From Christiangramia echinicola DSM 19838 (GTDB taxonomy: Bacteria; Bacteroidota; Bacteroidia; Flavobacteriales; Flavobacteriaceae), in the NCBI RefSeq assembly GCF_000423065.1, contig NZ_AUHG01000011.1, positions 682,001 through 746,000 of the forward strand: DNA of 64,000 nucleotides, written 5' to 3'. Shown here one piece after another: positions 55,649 through 64,000 of this stretch. A program made the position numbers and the translations under genes. Every line of letters starts with the position of its first letter. The stretch's first letter is position 1. Below the pieces are notes generated by a model. It was not told where the DNA came from and did no database searches. It saw nothing but the letters and a program-made list of their open reading frames with translations.

Positions 55649-56404
55649 TTAAAATGCACTATTATAATAGTCAATAATTTTTAATAAGTCTTCTTCTTTT
55701 TTTGGCTTTAAGTTATTCTTATTGATGAAATTTTCAATTTGTTCCTGAATTTTGTAGGGAAAACTTTTTACAAGATTCTTAGTCTTTGTCTCGGAGTAAA
55801 ATGCTTCTCCCGATGATTTGAATTTAAGGTAGAATTTTGAATCATCTGTAAATTTTGGAGGAAAACCTCTTGCAATATTTCTCTCTGTTCCTCTAACTTC
55901 TTTTCTTAGTTTTTCCAAGAGAAGTAAATTAGCGTTTGAGTCATGATTTTTCATTTTGAAATAACCTAAATAATATTTCCCCTCACTATCTAAATATCTG
56001 AATTTTCTAAACACTGAATTTTCAATTATAACTGGAAAGTCATTATTTAAAACCTGATATTGATTTTCTTCCAATTGAATTTGCATTTCTTCCGCTGCGA
56101 TATCATATCTAATATTTACATTTATTAGTTTCTCGTTGGGCAAAATTAATTTTCCAGGAAGAAATTCTTTCGTATTTTGATAATACGGACTCCCATCTAT
56201 ATCTTTATATTTAGTTGAATTACCCCTTATTCTAATTTCCCCCTTCAATGTTTCAAGTTGACCATATAGGGGGTTATTAGGAGCCGTGGTACTTACAATA
56301 TTTGTAACATCATTAAGTCCTGGGGTTTGAGAATAGCCAAAAACGGATAGAAGTGTAAAAAATAGAAGTATTTTTATATGGTTCAAAATATAATTATTTA
56401 ACAA
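55649..56404 (-). CDS. Secreted hypothetical protein
   Basis: The protein of up to 251 residues has a signal peptide (ILLFFTLLSVFGYSQ) and a basic, Asn/Lys-rich mature part without a family I recognise (blocks LETLKGEIRIRGNSTKYKDIDG and SFPYKIQEQIENFINKNNLKPKKEED). No ATG is available near the N terminus: TTG 56404 or TTG 56386 must be used, and the latter gives a signal peptide of usual length. Confidence 0.65.
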   Translation of the reverse strand: MLNNYILNHIKILLFFTLLSVFGYSQTPGLNDVTNIVSTTAPNNPLYGQLETLKGEIRIRGNSTKYKDIDGSPYYQNTKEFLPGKLILPNEKLINVNIRYDIAAEEMQIQLEENQYQVLNNDFPVIIENSVFRKFRYLDSEGKYYLGYFKMKNHDSNANLLLLEKLRKEVRGTERNIARGFPPKFTDDSKFYLKFKSSGEAFYSETKTKNLVKSFPYKIQEQIENFINKNNLKPKKEEDLLKIIDYYNSAF

Positions 56405-56534
56405 TTGAGTGGACTATTTTATAAATAAAATTAAATATTCTACTTCCCTTATTAGGGAAATAATACTTCTAAAGTAAGATTAAAATAAAACAGCGCAATA
56501 TTATTTAGGGTATTTCTATCTATATCAGTTCGAA

Positions 56535-58934
56535 TTATCTCAACTTAGGATATTTGTTTGGATTAGATTCATGCATAATGGCATAGATCTTCTCATAAAT
56601 ATCTTCTGCTGAAGGTTTGGAGAAATAATCTCCATCTGTACCATAAGCAGGTCTATGTTCCTTAGCAGTGAGTGTTTGAGGTTTGCTGTCCAGGTATCTG
56701 TAAGCATTCTGCTCGTCAAGTACCTTTTGCAATATGTAAGCAGAAGCCCCTCCAGGCACATCTTCGTCTATTACTAATAATCTGTTTGTTTTTTCAACGC
56801 TCTTAACAATGTCATGATTAAGATCGAAAGGAAGCAATGATTGTACATCTATAACTTCAGCATCTATATCAACCTCCTGCAATTCTTTCGCCACCTCCTC
56901 TACAATTCTTAAAGTAGAGCCATAAGAAACTAATGTAATATCATTTCCTTCACGAACAGTTTCGGTAACTCCAATTGGCGTTTTAAATTCACCAAGATTA
57001 TTAGGTAGCTTTTCCTTTAGGCGATATCCATTTAGACATTCAATCACCATAGCGGGAGTGTCTAGATCTAATAGGGTGTTATAGAATCCTGCCGCTTTGG
57101 TCATATTACGTGGTACCAGAATATACATACCTCTTAAAAGATTTAAAAAGCCTCCCATTTGAGAACCACTATGCCAGATACCTTCTAATCTATGACCCCG
57201 GGTTCTAACAATTAGCGGTGCCTTTTGCTTTCCTTTGGTTCTATAGTGAACAGTAGATAGATCATCACTCATTCCCTGAAGACAATACATAACGTAATCA
57301 AGATACTGTATTTCGGCAATTGGCCTAAGGCCTCTCATAGCCATTCCAATTCCCTGTCCCAGGATAGTAGCTTCTCTAATACCGGTATCAGAAACTCTGA
57401 ATTCTCCGTATTTCTTCTGTAGTCCTTCTAATCCCTGGTTAACATCACCAATTTCACCGGAATCTTCTCCAAAGATCAAGGTGTCTAGTCTGTTACTGAA
57501 TATTGTGTCGAAATTATCTCTTAAAATAATTCTCGCATCTACCTCTTCCACGTCATCATCATAGCTTGGCAAGACTTCTAACTGAGTATCTTCTTCTTTA
57601 TATAAATAAGTGGCATAATCTTCATGTGCCTGCTCATTAAAATCATTTAACCAATTGATCAGGGCACTTTTTTCAGAAGTATCTTCGCCAATTAAATAGC
57701 GTAGACACTTTCTACCTGCAGAGACAAGATCCTTTTTTAGAGGTTCTTTAGTGCCTGCGATCTCCTTTTTAATTGAGTTTATGAAATTTGCATTTGCACT
57801 TGAACCAGCTACATTTTCCAGTAATTTTATAAATTCCTTTTGCTTGGTAAGGGTTGGTTTTAAATAAGCCGTCCATGCATTATGCTTAGCAGTTCTAACT
57901 TCTTTCTTAATCCCTTTTTCAAGTTCTTCAAGCTGTTCTGAAGTTGCAAAATCATTCTCGATCATCCATTCTCTGAACTTCACATTACAATCATGCTCTT
58001 TTTCCCAGCTAAGTCTATCTTCAGATTTATATCTCTCATGAGAGCCTGAAGTAGAATGACCTTGTGGCTGAGTTAATTCAATCACATGTATAAGCACCGG
58101 GCAATGCTCTTTTCGAGCAATGGTAGAAGCCTTTTCATAAGCATCTACTAGTTTAGGGTAATTCCATCCTTCAACAACCATGATCTCATACCCATCCTTT
58201 TCTTTATCTCTTTGGAATCCTTTTAGGATCTCAGAAATGTTCTCTTTTGTGGTTTGATGCCTGGCGTGTACAGAAATTCCATATTCATCATCCCATACAT
58301 TCATGACCATAGGAACTTGCAATACACCTGCAGCATTAATCGTTTCCCAGAAATGACCTTCACTTGTACTAGCATTACCTATAGTTCCCCAGGCGATCTC
58401 ATTACCCTGATCAGAAAATTTCTCTGCATCAATTCCTTCTACATTTCTAAAAATCTTGGAAGCCTGTGCCAAACCAAGTAAACGTGGCATCTGGCCTGCA
58501 GTAGGTGAAATATCTGAACTGGAATTCTTCTGTTCCATTAGATTTTTCCAATCTCCGTTTTCATCCAGACTGTGGGTCATAAAATGGCCACCCATCTGAC
58601 GTCCTGCAGACATCGGTTCATTTTCTATATTGGTATCGGCATAAAGGCCGGCAAAAAATTGTTCGGGGGTTAATTCATTAATTGCCATCATAAAGGTTTG
58701 ATCCCTGTAATATCCAGATCTCCAGTCACCTTTTTTAAAAGCTTTTGCCATGGCTAATTGCGGTACTTCCTTTCCATCACCAAATATTCCGAACTTCGCC
58801 TTCCCGGTAAGCACTTCTCTACGTCCTAGAAGACTGCATTCCCTGCTGGTAACAGCAGTTTTGTAATCTTCAAGTACCTGAGACTTGAATTCATCAAATG
58901 AAATTGAATTTTCAGTTTGTGTTTCGCTTTGCAT
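56535..58934 (-). CDS. Fused 2-oxo-acid dehydrogenase E1 (alpha-beta) component
   Basis: The 799-residue protein joins an E1-alpha-like part (about 20-400) to an E1-beta transketolase-type part (about 470-799, DTLIFGEDSGEIGDVNQGLEGLQKKYG, VSDTGIREATILGQGIGMAMRGLRPIAEIQY, DEDVPGGASAYI). It probably decarboxylates branched-chain 2-oxo-acids or pyruvate with ThDP and passes the acyl group to a lipoyl E2 that is not in this window. The ThDP motif is altered: GDG...NN is GNA (186-188) ... WDDEY (D215, D216). Confidence 0.85.
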   Translation of the reverse strand: MQSETQTENSISFDEFKSQVLEDYKTAVTSRECSLLGRREVLTGKAKFGIFGDGKEVPQLAMAKAFKKGDWRSGYYRDQTFMMAINELTPEQFFAGLYADTNIENEPMSAGRQMGGHFMTHSLDENGDWKNLMEQKNSSSDISPTAGQMPRLLGLAQASKIFRNVEGIDAEKFSDQGNEIAWGTIGNASTSEGHFWETINAAGVLQVPMVMNVWDDEYGISVHARHQTTKENISEILKGFQRDKEKDGYEIMVVEGWNYPKLVDAYEKASTIARKEHCPVLIHVIELTQPQGHSTSGSHERYKSEDRLSWEKEHDCNVKFREWMIENDFATSEQLEELEKGIKKEVRTAKHNAWTAYLKPTLTKQKEFIKLLENVAGSSANANFINSIKKEIAGTKEPLKKDLVSAGRKCLRYLIGEDTSEKSALINWLNDFNEQAHEDYATYLYKEEDTQLEVLPSYDDDVEEVDARIILRDNFDTIFSNRLDTLIFGEDSGEIGDVNQGLEGLQKKYGEFRVSDTGIREATILGQGIGMAMRGLRPIAEIQYLDYVMYCLQGMSDDLSTVHYRTKGKQKAPLIVRTRGHRLEGIWHSGSQMGGFLNLLRGMYILVPRNMTKAAGFYNTLLDLDTPAMVIECLNGYRLKEKLPNNLGEFKTPIGVTETVREGNDITLVSYGSTLRIVEEVAKELQEVDIDAEVIDVQSLLPFDLNHDIVKSVEKTNRLLVIDEDVPGGASAYILQKVLDEQNAYRYLDSKPQTLTAKEHRPAYGTDGDYFSKPSAEDIYEKIYAIMHESNPNKYPKLR

Positions 58935-58955
58935 GAACTAATTTTTGAATGGTAA

Positions 58956-58986
58956 CAAATGTAGCGAAAAGTATGATTAAATACAA
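58956..58986 (-). promoter_or_regulatory. Promoter of the fused E1 gene
   Basis: On the minus strand TTG (58986-58984), a 20-base spacer and TACATTTG (58963-58956) match the Bacteroidota -33/-7 pattern. The -7 box is 21 bases before the ATG. Confidence 0.6.
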
Positions 58987-59129
58987 TTCAAATTTTTCAG
59001 CAAAAATTGATAATAATGTAATTTTAACCTTTAAATAGTATTTATTTCAGAATTAAAAGCTTCAGTATTATGAATTTGTTGATAATACCGAAATTACGGT
59101 AGGGATAATTTAATAATTAGATTTCTCCC

Positions 59130-61940
59130 TTAATACCAGCGTCTTGTGAATAATCTAATAAGGGTATTAATGTCCAGGGCCACTATGAATCTAATCCTTT
59201 GGTCGTAATCTGGCTGACCTATTTCCCATCCTAAACTTGAATAAACCGGCAAGAATACCTCAAAATAGTCCTGTACAAGACTCACTCTTACGCCCGAATC
59301 GAATAAAAATTTACCATTGTCACCTCTGTTTTTAACAATTCCAACATCTCCATATGCATAGATCCATTTCCAGATATTGGTGCTAGCATTAACTGTAGTT
59401 AACCATTCATTAGCAAATTCTGGTTGTAATTGAGATTTAAAACCACCTTCAGCGACAATAATTTGCTGGCTGAACAATCCGCTACCCTGGCTACGACCAT
59501 AATAATTGTAATCAAAGAGGTAATCTGTTGGTCGGTCCAGGGCGAAGCTAAAATAATCGTTGGAACCAGAATCATTATAAAGGAATGCGCCCGAAAAAAA
59601 CCTCAGATTAATCTGACGGTTATTGGTAAAAAGTTTTCTGTATTCTGCAGTAATAGAAACTTTGCTAAATTTATCTGAAAGCTGATAATCAAAATTAGCC
59701 GTTAGATGTTTTAGAAAGTTAGGATTACTATAACTGTATCTTACATTAAAGACATTATAATCTGGTTGAATAAGAGGATCAACGGGATTTTGATCTCTGC
59801 TCACATTTACATTTCTAATTAGTAACCTCTGTCTTTCATTACTTCTTAAGTAAGAGTTACGAAAAGAAAAGGCTAGAAAGGGGCTGAATTTTTCGTAAAA
59901 CAGACCATAACCGTATGAGAAGCGGGAACCACCAATACCATAGATAATATTGTATAATTCTTTATTCTCAAATTGATGTGAATTATAGACAGAAGCAGAT
60001 CCTACAATGGTTTCACTAGTGAAACCGTATTTAGGAGAAATCGCAAAATTGAATGTTTTACTAAGTACCGTTTTATTGTATAATTTAGGACCTATAGATA
60101 TACCATCGTATAAATTATATTCGAACTCTGGCATGAAAAATATCTGGTGATACCTGGGGTCCTCAACATCCTGTAACAACCTGAACTGTATTGGTTTATC
60201 CAGTAATTTTGTAACGCCCTTATAGTTGTTGCGTTGATTGAATTCTGGAATTTCCTGATTGTAATTTAAGGCCAGTCGCTGAATACTGTCTTTCGGGATG
60301 GTCACACTCAGGGTGTCTCTTACATTTTCTACCCAGGTTTTATAAACCACCTTTTTATCATTGATCCCGTAAAGACTAACAGGAAAATCATTCTTGCGAA
60401 GATTTTGAATGGTCACTTTTAAGGAATCATCAAGTTTTTCAACATTCTTGATCTTAAAATCTATCTTTTGATTAGAGTCTACATAATCATTGAAAAACCA
60501 GGAGATATCTTTGGTAGCATTTTTCTGAAGCAGGTTCACGAAATCCTCATCTGTAACCCTTTTTAGTTTATATTCTGAATAGAATTCTGATATAGATTTT
60601 TTAACTGAATCATCGCCCAGAAATTCCTCGAGGTACTTCATTCCAACCCCGGCTTTATAGGCATTTGCAATATTTTTATTGAACTTAACCAGTGAATCCT
60701 GACTTGTAGTAAGAGGTTGGTCCAGGTTTAACCTGGCCATATTCATATATAAGAACTGATATTGATCATTAAACTCAAGATCGGCAGCATGGAACCATCT
60801 TAGTCCTATAATTTTACTCAGACTTCCTATTAATTTCATTTTAGGATAGTAAGTGTCTACATAGTCCATCATTAAAGAAACCATGATAGCATCTGTAACC
60901 CATTTTTCTTCCCTGGGGTTTATAAAAATGGTATTTTTTAGATAGTTGCTGGTTATGGTTTTAAATAACTTCAGGTCGTACTGGAATCCATCAGGAAAAG
61001 GTCTTATAAATCCTGGTAATTGATTCAGACCATAAATAGGACTGTTTAAATAATCTTCCTGAGTAATAAAAATGTTTTGGTGAGGATAAGCTCCAAGTCT
61101 TTCATTAAGGAAATTAACAGATCTTTCTAGTAGTGAATTCTTAAGATCAAATTGAATATCTTCATCTTCGATATTGGTAATAACCTGATTGGCTTTGGCA
61201 TTGATAGATTCAAATATAAAAGACCTGGTGAGATACATTTCACTATCTACCCGCTCTTCGCCTTCGAACTGGATGGTTTTAAAACCCTGTCTTGTTTGTG
61301 TTCTCTCAAGGTTTAAAGCCGAGGCGGCATAGAATTCTGTAGGAACATCAACATTAATTTTGATATGGTATGGTTTAACATATTGCAAACCCAGATCCTT
61401 ATGGCTATAAAGTTTCCAGCCATTATCCAAAGGTGCCGGCACCATATACCAATACCTTAATTTATAGTTGCCCAGGTCATCCCTTCCAAACCTGGTGAAT
61501 TTATCGTCGGGGATCTTTAGCTCATAATCTAATTTTAAAAGAATAGTGTCGCCGGGCTGCAAAGGTTCATCGAGTGTGATCCTTACCAGATCGGCAATAT
61601 TGCCTGGTCTATCCCATTTAAGCTCAGATTCTGTAGAGCTTTTGATAGAATTAATGTTTGTATGACCTCTTTCTTCTTCTTTGGCAAAATGAAAACGTCT
61701 CGCATAATCTTCTGCGAAACGTTTTGCTAAAGCCGTAGTTTTATTACTGAAAGCGTTGTTCCAGTCATTTAGATAGATACTTACTAATTCCCTTTCTTCA
61801 GTATTTACGAACTTGATCTCCTGTTCTATCTTTAAGGTGTGAATGCTGTCTATAAGACGTGCGTTCACAGTGATGGCATTCTGAGCAGAAAGGCCACCTG
61901 TGAAAAATAGAAATAATAGGAAAAAGTGAAGGTGTTTCAA
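59130..61940 (-). CDS. M1-aminopeptidase-like protein without zinc site, with probable C-terminal outer membrane barrel
   Basis: The 936-residue protein has a signal peptide (1-19, GLSAQ), an M1-peptidase-like N-terminal beta domain and a helical catalytic-like domain (about 265-520), then from about 600 a long series of amphipathic beta strands ending RRWY, typical of an outer membrane beta-barrel. The zinc motif HExxH-18-E is absent: where it should be there is YDLKLFKTITSNYLKNTIF, and GAMEN is replaced by PIYGLNQLPGF. It is probably not a peptidase. The start is TTG (61940). Confidence 0.72.
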   Translation of the reverse strand: MKHLHFFLLFLFFTGGLSAQNAITVNARLIDSIHTLKIEQEIKFVNTEERELVSIYLNDWNNAFSNKTTALAKRFAEDYARRFHFAKEEERGHTNINSIKSSTESELKWDRPGNIADLVRITLDEPLQPGDTILLKLDYELKIPDDKFTRFGRDDLGNYKLRYWYMVPAPLDNGWKLYSHKDLGLQYVKPYHIKINVDVPTEFYAASALNLERTQTRQGFKTIQFEGEERVDSEMYLTRSFIFESINAKANQVITNIEDEDIQFDLKNSLLERSVNFLNERLGAYPHQNIFITQEDYLNSPIYGLNQLPGFIRPFPDGFQYDLKLFKTITSNYLKNTIFINPREEKWVTDAIMVSLMMDYVDTYYPKMKLIGSLSKIIGLRWFHAADLEFNDQYQFLYMNMARLNLDQPLTTSQDSLVKFNKNIANAYKAGVGMKYLEEFLGDDSVKKSISEFYSEYKLKRVTDEDFVNLLQKNATKDISWFFNDYVDSNQKIDFKIKNVEKLDDSLKVTIQNLRKNDFPVSLYGINDKKVVYKTWVENVRDTLSVTIPKDSIQRLALNYNQEIPEFNQRNNYKGVTKLLDKPIQFRLLQDVEDPRYHQIFFMPEFEYNLYDGISIGPKLYNKTVLSKTFNFAISPKYGFTSETIVGSASVYNSHQFENKELYNIIYGIGGSRFSYGYGLFYEKFSPFLAFSFRNSYLRSNERQRLLIRNVNVSRDQNPVDPLIQPDYNVFNVRYSYSNPNFLKHLTANFDYQLSDKFSKVSITAEYRKLFTNNRQINLRFFSGAFLYNDSGSNDYFSFALDRPTDYLFDYNYYGRSQGSGLFSQQIIVAEGGFKSQLQPEFANEWLTTVNASTNIWKWIYAYGDVGIVKNRGDNGKFLFDSGVRVSLVQDYFEVFLPVYSSLGWEIGQPDYDQRIRFIVALDINTLIRLFTRRWY

Positions 61941-61963
61941 TTAGCAATAGATTTAGAACTGAT

Positions 61964-62002
61964 AAGGTATCAGGGCTAAATATAATCAAACTTTGATACC
62001 TT
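61964..62002. promoter_or_regulatory. Perfect inverted repeat between the LOG and M1-like genes
   Basis: AAGGTATCA (61964-61972) and TGATACCTT (61994-62002) are perfect 9-bp inverted copies 21 bases apart, filling most of the 77-bp gap. It may be an operator or a processing hairpin; there is no T-run after it. Confidence 0.45.
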
Positions 62003-62017
62003 CAGCAGGCCTATTAA

Positions 62018-62707
62018 CTAGAAATTAGGACTTAGATTATATTCCCCGTAGAATTGATCCAGAATTTCTATTACTTCATCCTCGGTATCCACAACCTGAA
62101 CAAGATCTATATCTGCAGCGCTTATATTTTCAAAGTTGTCTAATAGTGTACTTTTTATCCAATCTACCAGGCCACTCCAGAATTCACTACCAACTAAGAT
62201 AATTGGGAACTTGTCAATTTTATGAGTTTGAATAAGGGTGATCGCTTCAAATAATTCATCTAAAGTTCCAAATCCTCCAGGCATTACCACAAATCCCTGA
62301 GAGTATTTTACAAACATTACTTTTCTTACAAAGAAGTAATCAAAATCAAGACTTTTATCGTTGTCTATATAAGGATTGTCATGTTGTTCAAAAGGAAGTT
62401 CGATATTTAATCCTACAGAAGTTCCCCCTGCCAGATGAGCACCTTTATTACCAGCTTCCATAATACCCGGACCACCACCGGTAATTACTCCATAACCATG
62501 ATCTACTATCTTTTTTGCCACTTTTTCTGCCAGTTTGTAGTATTTCATATCTGGCTTGGTTCTGGCTGAACCAAAAATAGATACACATGGGCCAATCTGA
62601 CTCAGTTTTTCATAACCGTTCACAAACTCTCCCATTATTTTAAAAATAGCCCAGGAATCGTTGGTTTTTATCTCATTCCAGGCTTTATTCCTATTATGTG
62701 TCTTCAT
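62018..62707 (-). CDS. LOG-family protein (nucleoside monophosphate phosphoribohydrolase type)
   Basis: The 229-residue Rossmann-like protein has the LOG motifs GGGPGIMEAGNKGAHLAGG and PGGFGTLDELFEAITLIQT, with the PGGxGTxxE active site intact. Family members release the base from nucleoside 5'-monophosphates (cytokinin-activating LOG or PpnN-like). The physiological substrate here is unknown. It lies nine bases after uvrA in the same direction. Confidence 0.9.
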   Translation of the reverse strand: MKTHNRNKAWNEIKTNDSWAIFKIMGEFVNGYEKLSQIGPCVSIFGSARTKPDMKYYKLAEKVAKKIVDHGYGVITGGGPGIMEAGNKGAHLAGGTSVGLNIELPFEQHDNPYIDNDKSLDFDYFFVRKVMFVKYSQGFVVMPGGFGTLDELFEAITLIQTHKIDKFPIILVGSEFWSGLVDWIKSTLLDNFENISAADIDLVQVVDTEDEVIEILDQFYGEYNLSPNF

Positions 62708-62716
62708 ATTTTTTGA

Positions 62717-64000
62717 TTAGTGTAATTCCTTTTTCAGGAATTTTGCAGTATAACTTTTTTTGTCTTTAATAATTTCCTCTGGTGTACCGGTTGCTACGAC
62801 CTGTCCACCGCCTTTTCCACCTTCGTATCCAATATCGATAATATAGTCTGCCATCTTAATAACGTCCATATTATGTTCAATTATTAAAACTGTATTTCCT
62901 TTATTGGTTAAAGTGTTAAGAACTTCCATTAAAACACGAATATCTTCGAAATGTAGTCCCGTGGTTGGCTCGTCTAATATATAGAAAGTATTTCCGGTAT
63001 CACGCTTAGAAAGTTCTGTAGCCAGTTTAATTCTTTGCGCCTCACCACCAGAAAGGGTTGTAGATTGCTGTCCCAGACTTATGTAGCCTAGACCAACATC
63101 TTGAATAGTTTTTAATTTTCTGTGAATTTTTGGAATGTTCTCGAAGTAAGGAATAGCCTCGTCTATGGTCATTTCTAATATATCTGAAATAGACTTTCCT
63201 TTATATCTTATTTCCAGAGTCTCCCTATTGAATCTTTTACCCTGGCAGGTTTCACATTCAACATAAACGTCTGGGAGGAAGTTCATCTCAATAACTCTTA
63301 GTCCGCCGCCTTTACAGGTTTCACATCTACCGCCTTTAACATTAAAGCTGAACCTTCCCGGTTTGTAGCCTCGAATTAAAGCTTCTGGAGTTTTGGCGAA
63401 AAGATTTCTTATTTCTGAAAATACTCCTGTATAAGTAGCAGGGTTAGACCTTGGCGTTCTACCTATGGGACTTTGATTAATATCAATGACCTTATCTATA
63501 TGGTCAAGACCTTTTATGCTTTTATATGGTTTCGGGATTTTAACGCCATTGAAATAATGGGCGTTCATGATAGGGTAGAGGGTCTCATTGATAAGAGTAG
63601 ATTTACCACTACCAGAAACCCCTGTTACTGCGATCATTTTACCCAAAGGAATACTGATATTTACCTTTTTCAGGTTGTTACCGGTGGCTCCTTTTAATTC
63701 TATTTTCTTACCGTTACCTTTTCTACGTTCTTTGGGTACAGGTATCTCTTTTTTTCCGCTTAAATAATCTGCCGTTAATGTATTATGCTTCATAAGTTCG
63801 GCTGGTGTGCCTTCACTTATGATCTCTCCACCATGTTTACCTGCCCGCGGACCAATATCAATCACATGATCTGCTCTTTCTATCATGTCCTTGTCGTGTT
63901 CCACAACAATAACGGTATTGCCTATATCGCGAAGGGATTCTAATGAGTTAATGAGCTTTTCATTATCTCTTTGATGCAGACCGATACTTGGCTCATCTAA
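62717..64000 (-). CDS. uvrA: Excinuclease ABC subunit A, C-terminal part (cut by the window edge)
   Basis: The frame is open to base 64000, giving the last 427 residues. The 5' edge reads [16 protein letters not shown], the Walker B/D-loop of the first ATPase; then come the second Walker [12 protein letters not shown], the zinc finger CETCKGGG...CETCQGKRF, the signature [15 protein letters not shown] and [13 protein letters not shown]. It recognises DNA damage in nucleotide excision repair. The 5' part lies beyond the window. Confidence 0.97.
   Translation of the reverse strand, partial: LDEPSIGLHQRDNEKLINSLESLRDIGNTVIVVEHDKDMIERADHVIDIGPRAGKHGGEIISEGTPAELMKHNTLTADYLSGKKEIPVPKERRKGNGKKIELKGATGNNLKKVNISIPLGKMIAVTGVSGSGKSTLINETLYPIMNAHYFNGVKIPKPYKSIKGLDHIDKVIDINQSPIGRTPRSNPATYTGVFSEIRNLFAKTPEALIRGYKPGRFSFNVKGGRCETCKGGGLRVIEMNFLPDVYVECETCQGKRFNRETLEIRYKGKSISDILEMTIDEAIPYFENIPKIHRKLKTIQDVGLGYISLGQQSTTLSGGEAQRIKLATELSKRDTGNTFYILDEPTTGLHFEDIRVLMEVLNTLTNKGNTVLIIEHNMDVIKMADYIIDIGYEGGKGGGQVVATGTPEEIIKDKKSYTAKFLKKELH

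Noticed and set aside
1-64000. Mobile elements, prophage, tRNA or rRNA genes
   Set aside because: No transposase, integrase, phage gene, tRNA arm motif or rRNA-like stretch was recognised; only short palindromic repeats are present.

Overview
The window looks like the chromosome of a marine-type flavobacterium (Bacteroidota, Flavobacteriia). The evidence is low GC, short operons with overlapping start and stop codons, -7 boxes of the form TAnnTTTG, an outer-membrane SusC/SusD pair, many LSxC-type lipoproteins, a succinylornithine-type transcarbamylase, a fused E1 alpha/beta oxo-acid dehydrogenase and the menaquinone pathway. A Gramella/Christiangramia-like organism is my best guess from memory of gene order; it has not been checked. 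I saw no rRNA, tRNA, CRISPR array, insertion sequence or phage gene.

Layout. 1-3.6 kb: end of a membrane protein gene, a NarL-type two-component pair, and a GNAT/nitrilase fusion. 3.6-10.8 kb: branched-chain amino acid operon ilvD-ilvB-ilvN-ilvC-ilvA, preceded by a leader that looks like a textbook attenuator (an Ile/Val/Leu-rich mini-ORF, an antiterminator pairing and a strong terminator). 10.8-20.7 kb: arginine/proline cluster (GNAT candidate argA, argG, argC, proC, argD, argF', argB, argE, argH), preceded by two arginine-rich mini-ORFs and interrupted by about ten copies of intergenic palindromic repeats. 20.7-25.0 kb: leuA-leuC-leuD-leuB on the minus strand. 25-35.7 kb: mixed housekeeping (helical-repeat protein, EamA transporter, zinc peptidase, RluA-type enzyme, panB, an FGE-type lipoprotein, CPBP protease, fused dihydroxyacetone kinase, serine dehydratase). 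35.9-40.4 kb: dnaK, a small lipoprotein, an unusual Nramp-family transporter and an esterase. 40.7-44.0 kb: a 1079-residue surface lipoprotein with thrombospondin type 3 repeats and four 113-residue repeats. 44.2-55.3 kb: menaquinone genes (menI-like thioesterase, isochorismate synthase, menD, later menB) with DUF2853, a CvfB-like protein and an isolated SusC/SusD pair between them. 55.6-64 kb: a secreted hypothetical, fused E1 dehydrogenase, an M1-peptidase-like protein without catalytic residues joined to a probable beta-barrel, a LOG-family protein, and the C-terminal part of uvrA running off the right edge.

How it fits together. Three amino acid pathways (Ile/Val, Arg, Leu) sit side by side. 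ilvD-B-N-C-A makes 2-oxoisovalerate, which feeds both leuA and panB (pantothenate) in the same window; the fused E1 may act on the same class of oxo-acids in degradation. The most notable signals are the two leader regions: a probable ribosome-mediated ilv attenuator at 3740-3868 and a pair of Arg-codon-rich mini-ORFs at 10795-10996 directly before the arginine genes.
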